DNA from: Clostridia bacterium
GTDB lineage: Bacteria > Bacillota > Clostridia > Oscillospirales > CAG-272
DNA length: 54,779 bases
Assembly (NCBI GenBank): GCA_017532025.1
Contig: JAFXJX010000068.1
Span: forward strand, 1 to 54,779
Direction of reading: 5' to 3'
Shown here: positions 50,278 to 54,779 of the stretch, in pieces
How the letters are laid out: every line of letters starts with the position of its first letter
Position numbering within the stretch: position 1 is the stretch's first letter
Position numbers and translations under genes: made by a program
The notes under the pieces: generated by a model
Seen by the model: the letters and a program-made list of their open reading frames with translations, nothing else
What the model was told of the DNA's origin: nothing
Databases searched by the model: none

Positions 50278-51048
50278 ATGGCAAAAAAAGAAATCACCAC
50301 CAAGGGCATTGTCATCCGCGAGGTGATGATGGGGGAGTCAGACAAGCTTTTGACGGTTTTAACCCCTGAGCTTGGGCGCATTACGGTGCGTTGCCGTGGG
50401 GTACGTACCTTGAAAAGCCACCGCTTTGCGGCGGCACAGCTGTATATCTATTCGGATATGATCCTTTCCGAAAAGGACGGGCTGTATTCGCTTTCCGAGG
50501 CTGAGCCGATTGAAAGCTTTTTTGACATCCGCTTGCGTCTTGAGGCGATTGCTTGCTGTGAGTATTTTGCCGATCTTGTGAATACCGTCACCGTGGAGGG
50601 CGAGGGGGATGCCGAAATCATGCGGCTGTTTCTCAACTCACTCTATGCTCTTGCTTATCGACATGAGCTTTCGGTGCGCCTTGTGAAGGCGGTATTTGAA
50701 GCAAGGCTTGCGGTGCTGCTCGGTTTTATGCCCGATTTGACCGCTTGCGCGTCTTGCGGTGCAAACGAGGCTGCCTTTGTGGATGTGACGGGTGGCGAGG
50801 TGCTTTGTCGCGACTGCGCGCTCTCGTCCGGCGGCAGCTTTGACGGCGGTGAGCGGTTGCTCCTTCCTGTGAACAGCGGTGTTGTTTCGCTTTTTTCCTA
50901 TGTTGCTACCTGTGAAGCCAAGCGCATTTTTGCTTTCACCGCCGAGGATGAGGTGCTTGAGCTTTTCTTTCGCCTCACCGAGCGCTACTTACTCTATTAC
51001 ATTGACAAAAAGCCGGATACACTCACTTTTCTTCTTTCTGTTTTGTAA
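50278..51048 (+). CDS. recO: DNA repair protein RecO
   Basis: 256 residues from ATG 50278 (GGGAGG upstream). N-terminal OB fold (G-I-V-I-R-E-V-M-M-G-E-S-D-K-L-L), helical middle, zinc site C-A-S-C ... C-R-D-C (about 162-183). Loads RecA with RecF/RecR at gaps. In the era-recO operon. Confidence 0.95.
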   Translation: MAKKEITTKGIVIREVMMGESDKLLTVLTPELGRITVRCRGVRTLKSHRFAAAQLYIYSDMILSEKDGLYSLSEAEPIESFFDIRLRLEAIACCEYFADLVNTVTVEGEGDAEIMRLFLNSLYALAYRHELSVRLVKAVFEARLAVLLGFMPDLTACASCGANEAAFVDVTGGEVLCRDCALSSGGSFDGGERLLLPVNSGVVSLFSYVATCEAKRIFAFTAEDEVLELFFRLTERYLLYYIDKKPDTLTFLLSVL

Positions 51049-51055
51049 ATGAATT

Positions 51056-53440
51056 ATGATTGATTTTAACAAAGCCTTAAATACACTTGAATTTTATAAA
51101 ATAACCGATATGCTGGCAAGTCTTGCGCCCACCAAGGGGGCAAAGGCAATGGCAGCTGCACTTGTGCCGTCGGCTGATATGGTGGAGGTGCAAAAACGCC
51201 TGCGCGAAACGACAGATGCCAAGAATATGTCAGCTTCCAACGGCTCGCCGTCGTTTGGCGGTGTGGTGGATGTGACACCCTCTGCCGAGCGCGCCGTGAA
51301 GGGCGCGATGCTGACCACAAGGGAGCTTCTTGATGTTGCCGATCTTTTGCACGTGACCTCGCGTCTTGTTGCCTATGCGGGTGAAAAGAGCGAAACGGCA
51401 GGCTCTCTCGGCGTGATCTTTTCGCGTCTTGTGCCGAACAGCCGTGTGGAGGGTGCGATCAAGCGCGCCATTGTTTCGGAGGATATGATTGCCGACGATG
51501 CCTCCCCGAAGCTGTACGAGATTCGCCGTTCGATTAAGGTTGCCAACAACAAGGTACGCGAGATTTTGCAGAAGTACATCACGGGAGATGCCTATTCCAA
51601 AATTTTGCAGGACAATATCGTGACCATGCGTAACGGACGTTACGTGATTCCCGTGAAGGCGGAGCACAAGGGCGAAATCAAAGGCTTGGTGCATGATACA
51701 TCTTCTTCGGGCGCAACCATCTTTATTGAACCGATTGCGGTTGTGGAGCAGAATAATGCCCTCAAGGAGCTTGAAATTGCCGAAGCCAAAGAGATTGAGC
51801 GCATCCTGTATGAGCTTTCGGATGAGGTTGCCGAAATTTCCGAGATTTTGACCTTTAACTATCTGAACATCACCGACCTTGCCTTTGCATTTGCCAAGGC
51901 GGAGCTTTCCTGGGCGCTCAAGGGCATTTGCCCGAACGTGACTGAGGGTGGCGAGACAAATCTGATCGGTGCAAGACATCCGCTGCTGAACAAGAACAAG
52001 GTTGTGCCGATCGATATCCGCATTGGCGGCGAGTTTGATTCGCTCATCATCACAGGCCCGAATACGGGCGGTAAGACCGTAACCTTAAAAACGCTCGGAC
52101 TTCTCACACTGATGGCGCAGGCGGGACTTCACATTCCTTGCCGTGACGGCTCGTCGGTGCGCGTGTTTGAATCGGTGCACGCAGACATTGGTGACGAGCA
52201 GTCGATCGAGCAGTCGCTTTCCACCTTCTCGGCACACATGACGAATATTGTGCGAATCCTTGATTCTGCCGATGATAAAAGCCTTGTGCTGTTTGACGAG
52301 CTTGGCGCGGGTACAGACCCCGTAGAGGGTGCGGCGCTTGCGGTGGCGATCATTGAAAAGATCCGCTCCTACGGCGCTCTTTCGGCGGCAACCACGCACT
52401 ATGCCGAAATGAAGGTATATGCCCTTGAAACCGAGGGTGTTTGCAACGCGGCGTGCGAATTTGATATCAATACCTTGGCGCCCACCTACCGTCTGATCAT
52501 CGGAGCGCCGGGCAAATCGAACGCATTTGCTATCTCACAGCGTCTTGGTCTTTCCGAGCTTGTGATCAAGCGCGCGAAGGCCTTGATTGACGGCGACAAC
52601 AAGCGTTTTGACAATGTGCTTGCCAAGCTGGAAGAATCCCGTCAGGCAGTAGAGCGCGACCGCAAGGAGATTGAAGAGATCAAGCGCGAGTATGCGTCGA
52701 AGCTGGCAAACGCCGAAAGGGAAGCGGCTGAAAAGATTGCAAAAGCAGAAAACGCACTCAAGGTGGCACAGGACAAAGCCACAAGTCTTTTGGAATCGGC
52801 TCGTGCCACAAGCGACTATGTGCTTGCCGAGCTTGACAAGGCAAAGCGTGCAAGAGATACGGCGGGGTATGCCGAAGAGTTAGAATCGGCGCGCGCCAAC
52901 ATCCGCCGCAGCATGAAAGAAACCGACGACCTTGTGAATCCTGTACAGGATAAAAAAGATAAAAACTACGTGTTGCCCCGTCCGCTTCGCAAGGGTGATG
53001 AGGTCATCATCATGACGGTGGACAGACGCGGCACGCTTCTTTCCGACGCCGACGCGAAGGGTAATGTGAGCGTGAAGACGGGTCTGATCACCACCAAGAC
53101 CAACATCAAGAATCTGAAGCTTTGCGAGGACTCCGAGACGGTGGCAAAGAAAAATGCCGCCAAAAACGAGCGCCGTATGCAGTCAGTCGTGCAGAATTTC
53201 AAGACCGAAATTGACCTGCGCGGTATGAACGGCGAAGAGGGCTGGACGGCGGTTGACCGTTATCTTGACAATGCCATTTTGGCAGGGATGCACACGGTGC
53301 ACTTGATTCACGGCAAAGGTACAGGTGCACTCAAGCGCCATCTGTGGGAAGCACTTCGCATTGATGGGCGCGTTGCCTCCTACCGCATCGGTCAGTGGGG
53401 CGAAGGCGACGGCGGCGTTACGGTTGTGGAATTGAAGTGA
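51056..53440 (+). CDS. mutS2: Endonuclease MutS2
   Basis: 794 residues, full length. Core with clamp helices, Walker A G-P-N-T-G-G-K-T (334-341), L-V-L-F-D-E-L-G-A-G-T-D-P (Walker B), a coiled-coil region (about 520-620), KOW-like segment and the C-terminal Smr domain I-D-L-R-G-M-N ... I-H-G-K-G-T-G-A-L. Known roles: suppression of homologous recombination and rescue of collided ribosomes. Starts 7 bp after recO with little ribosome-site sequence, suggesting coupling. Confidence 0.96.
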   Translation: MIDFNKALNTLEFYKITDMLASLAPTKGAKAMAAALVPSADMVEVQKRLRETTDAKNMSASNGSPSFGGVVDVTPSAERAVKGAMLTTRELLDVADLLHVTSRLVAYAGEKSETAGSLGVIFSRLVPNSRVEGAIKRAIVSEDMIADDASPKLYEIRRSIKVANNKVREILQKYITGDAYSKILQDNIVTMRNGRYVIPVKAEHKGEIKGLVHDTSSSGATIFIEPIAVVEQNNALKELEIAEAKEIERILYELSDEVAEISEILTFNYLNITDLAFAFAKAELSWALKGICPNVTEGGETNLIGARHPLLNKNKVVPIDIRIGGEFDSLIITGPNTGGKTVTLKTLGLLTLMAQAGLHIPCRDGSSVRVFESVHADIGDEQSIEQSLSTFSAHMTNIVRILDSADDKSLVLFDELGAGTDPVEGAALAVAIIEKIRSYGALSAATTHYAEMKVYALETEGVCNAACEFDINTLAPTYRLIIGAPGKSNAFAISQRLGLSELVIKRAKALIDGDNKRFDNVLAKLEESRQAVERDRKEIEEIKREYASKLANAEREAAEKIAKAENALKVAQDKATSLLESARATSDYVLAELDKAKRARDTAGYAEELESARANIRRSMKETDDLVNPVQDKKDKNYVLPRPLRKGDEVIIMTVDRRGTLLSDADAKGNVSVKTGLITTKTNIKNLKLCEDSETVAKKNAAKNERRMQSVVQNFKTEIDLRGMNGEEGWTAVDRYLDNAILAGMHTVHLIHGKGTGALKRHLWEALRIDGRVASYRIGQWGEGDGGVTVVELK

Positions 53441-53449
53441 ATATTCACA

Positions 53450-53484
53450 AAAATCGGCAGATGTGTTGCACTTCTGCCGATTTT
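53450..53484 (+). terminator. Terminator of mutS2
   Basis: 12-bp stem AAAATCGGCAGA (53450-53461) with 53473-53484, 11-nt loop. Its loop and right arm contain the -35 and spacer of the next promoter. Confidence 0.85.
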
Positions 53485-53494
53485 GCGTTATAAT
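53466..53494 (+). promoter_or_regulatory. Promoter of the Y1 transposase gene inside the mutS2 terminator
   Basis: -35 TTGCAC 53466-53471, 17-bp spacer, -10 TATAAT 53489-53494. Third case in this window of a promoter nested in the preceding terminator. Confidence 0.8.
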
Positions 53495-53510
53495 GGAATG
53501 GGTGATCGAG

Positions 53511-54071
53511 ATGGACGAGAAAAAAGAACTGCCGAAGAGAAAACCGACGCGGTTAAAAAATTTTGATTACAGCTCGGTGGGCGCATATTTCGTAACGATA
53601 TGTGTAAGAGACAGAAAACGAATCTTATCTGAAATTGTAAAAACAGAATTCACGGCTACCAACGAAACAACCGATTCTGCGGTAGGGGAGGGGCTTGCTC
53701 CTCCCGAATTTACGGTTAAATTGAAACCTTGCGGTAGAGTTGTTAAAGAACAACTACAATTGATAGAAAAGCGGTTTGAAAACGTAACGATCGAAGATTT
53801 TGTTATCATGCCCGATCACATTCACGTTATTATATATTTGCATGAAAAGGCGGGAGGAGCAAGCCCCTCCCCTACCTTAGATGATGTTGTTTGCGCGCTC
53901 AAATCGTTAATATCGCGTAATTGCAAGAAACAATACGGAATAGAAAAAATATTTCAGCGCTCGTCTGCCGAACATATCATTCGTGACCAAAAGGATTACG
54001 AAACACGAAGAAAATACATTTACGAAAACCCGATGAAATGGTATTATAGGCATTTGAATATAAAAGAATAA
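53511..54071 (+). CDS. REP-associated tyrosine (Y1) transposase
   Basis: About 186 residues from ATG 53511; earlier ATG 53493 falls in the -10 box. Core motifs: F-D-Y-S-S-V-G-A-Y-F-V-T-I-C-V near the start, the HUH motif M-P-D-H-I-H-V-I-I-Y, and the catalytic Tyr region D-Y-E-T-R-R-K-Y-I-Y-E-N-P. Acts on palindromic REP DNA by single-strand transposition. Two inserts (G-E-G-L-A-P-P-E and G-G-A-S-P-S-P-T) are encoded by a perfect 26-bp inverted repeat, see the repeat entry. The frame stays open, so it may be active. Confidence 0.9.
   Translation: MDEKKELPKRKPTRLKNFDYSSVGAYFVTICVRDRKRILSEIVKTEFTATNETTDSAVGEGLAPPEFTVKLKPCGRVVKEQLQLIEKRFENVTIEDFVIMPDHIHVIIYLHEKAGGASPSPTLDDVVCALKSLISRNCKKQYGIEKIFQRSSAEHIIRDQKDYETRRKYIYENPMKWYYRHLNIKE
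53681..53876. repeat. 26-bp perfect inverted repeat inside the Y1 transposase gene
   Basis: Arms 53681-53706 and 53851-53876, GC-rich (G4-A-G4 and C4-T-C4 blocks), 144 bp apart, in opposite orientation and both in frame. REP-like by composition. They encode small Gly/Pro/Ser loops on either side of the HUH motif. Confidence 0.9.
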
Positions 54072-54083
54072 GGTGGTGGAACA

Positions 54084-54611
54084 ATGAAAAAATACAAATC
54101 CAATCACATGTTCACGGTGATGTTTCAGATATGCAATGAGTTTCTGGCAGTTATTCCGGGAATCATCATCGCGTGGGTATGGTTTCGCCCTGATGAAGCA
54201 AAGCAGGCTGTTTACATAATGTTCCCTTCATGTATTTTGCTGATATTGTTTTTTGTGATCTTGGGTAACGTCATTCATTTTTTGATCTCTTTGTTCACCA
54301 AATACAAGGTTTATCTGGATAAAGATGCCATAACCGTAACAGGAACAGGGAGCATGAAGCTTGATGACATCCGTTTTATCATCTTTGATCAAGGGCAATT
54401 GCCGACATTCGGTTCAAGGGATTGCTCTATTCAATTGTTTAATGCCGATGACAGCGAGAGTTTAGAGATCCAAAATCCTTCGTTTCTTATGATTCGGTCT
54501 CTTTGCAAACGATGTAAAAAAGCCAAGTTTAAGTTTAAGAACTATAAGTTTTATATCATTATCTGCGGCTGTTCTACCGTTTTTTCGATTGTATTGTGTT
54601 CGCTTGCTTGA
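54084..54611 (+). CDS. Membrane protein of unknown function with PH-like segment
   Basis: 175 residues from ATG 54084 (AAGGTGGTGG upstream). Two membrane helices (about 15-32 and 43-68), then a soluble segment Y-K-V-Y-L-D-K-D-A-I-T-V-T-G-T-G-S-M-K-L-D-D-I-R-F that resembles bacterial PH-like (DUF304 type) domains, and a third helix at the C-terminus (F-Y-I-I-I-C-G-C-S-T-V-F-S-I-V-L). 12 bp after the transposase gene, so perhaps read from the same promoter. No specific function can be given. Confidence 0.6.
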   Translation: MKKYKSNHMFTVMFQICNEFLAVIPGIIIAWVWFRPDEAKQAVYIMFPSCILLILFFVILGNVIHFLISLFTKYKVYLDKDAITVTGTGSMKLDDIRFIIFDQGQLPTFGSRDCSIQLFNADDSESLEIQNPSFLMIRSLCKRCKKAKFKFKNYKFYIIICGCSTVFSIVLCSLA

Positions 54612-54664
54612 AAATTAAAAACAAAACACCCCCCAAAATGCACAAGTCCGTTAAAAACGGACAA

Positions 54665-54720
54665 TTGAAAAAAAGACCCTCCTATGGTAGAATTAAGATA
54701 TCTACCATAGGAGGAATTTT
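54665..54720 (+). promoter_or_regulatory. Promoter and RBS-sequestering palindrome of a transposase-type gene
   Basis: -35 TTGAAA 54665-54670, 17-bp spacer, -10 TAGAAT 54688-54693. A perfect 14-bp inverted repeat (54678-54691 with 54701-54714) ends in TAGGAGG, so the hairpin would bury the ribosome site of the ATG at 54722. If transcription starts after the -10, only part of the left arm is in the RNA, so full pairing occurs only in read-through RNA, a known way to prevent impinging transcription from raising transposase levels. A short palindrome GTCCGTTAAAAACGGAC lies just upstream (54635-54651). Confidence 0.6.
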
Positions 54721-54721
54721 T

Positions 54722-54779
54722 ATGCCAAGAGAGTACCGACACATCGAACAGTATGCAAAAGAGATAGAAGAACTTCAAG
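54722..54779 (+). CDS. Start of a transposase-type helix-turn-helix protein (cut by window end)
   Basis: Nineteen codons only: M-P-R-E-Y-R-H-I-E-Q-Y-A-K-E-I-E-E-L-Q. The opening resembles the small HTH proteins (orfA) of IS3/IS150-type elements of Clostridia, which begin with R-E-Y-R-H-I-x-x-Y and E-I-x-E-L. The RBS AGGAGG lies in the palindrome just upstream. Too short for certainty. Confidence 0.5.
   Translation, partial: MPREYRHIEQYAKEIEELQ

Noticed and set aside
53681..53876. CRISPR-like repeat pair
   Set aside because: Only two copies, in inverted orientation and inside a coding frame; no array anywhere in the window.

Overview
The window looks like a chromosomal piece of an uncultured, spore-forming Clostridia-type Firmicute, probably from a gut or anaerobic habitat. 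The evidence is a compact run of clostridial housekeeping genes (yqfC-yqfD-phoH-ybeY-era-recO-mutS2 next to a ylbJ-like sporulation gene), AGGAGG-type ribosome binding sites, sigma-A promoters with 17-bp spacers, and Gram-positive surface proteins (lipoproteins, FIVAR repeats, BspA leucine-rich repeats, C-terminal membrane anchors). I see no rRNA, tRNA or CRISPR array.

Layout. (1) 1-785: the end of a repeat-rich surface protein. (2) 846-20238: a same-strand block of about 19 kb that is the most unusual part. It encodes a degenerate HD-GYP/EAL protein, seven proteins of TasA/SipW-substrate type or related design (single N-terminal hydrophobic segment, beta-rich exterior, recurring S-x-A-W-x-x-x-S-x-x-P-E and W-[IL]-E-G-x-D-x-D-C motifs), two SipW-like Ser/His signal peptidases, a membrane-anchored McrB-like AAA+ ATPase and a DUF2357-like coiled-coil protein without a visible nuclease domain. 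I read it as a predicted surface-fibre export and assembly system that uses a McrBC-type motor pair in a non-restriction role. One major subunit gene carries a frameshift in a T run. (3) 20305-25953: Lgt-like membrane protein, BspA-like LRR protein, YitT family protein and an anchored metallophosphoesterase. Two of these genes are separated by terminators that contain the next gene's promoter. (4) 25999-30791: metal homeostasis (CopA-type ATPase, divergent Fur-family regulator with a near-consensus operator, orphan zinc/manganese-binding lipoprotein) and a DUF2974 hydrolase. (5) 31010-38190: secreted HEYGH metallopeptidase, lipoprotein, zinc-dependent phospholipase C-like protein, MtaB and a CotH-kinase lipoprotein. 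(6) 38241-41295: a ZTP riboswitch controlling a formate/nitrite-type channel, then a sugar phosphotransferase and a UDP-GlcNAc 2-epimerase gene interrupted by one in-frame amber codon. (7) 41336-45327: XRE regulator with paired operators, a coiled-coil membrane protein, palindromic repeat elements, an ABC exporter and a CopZ-like metallochaperone. (8) 45408-53440: sporulation and core genes. (9) 53450-54779: a REP-associated Y1 transposase gene carrying a 26-bp inverted repeat inside its own reading frame, a small membrane protein, and the start of a transposase-type gene.

How parts work together. SipW-like peptidases would cut the leaders of the fibre-type proteins. The AAA+ pair would act at the inner face of the membrane, and the giant 1490-residue protein plus the beta-helix protein would be large outer components or adhesins. 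The c-di-GMP-like protein upstream could couple this to a sessile-lifestyle signal, but its catalytic residues are lost. All function beyond family assignment in this block is inference. Starts were chosen by ribosome binding site and homology pattern, so several differ from the longest open frame.
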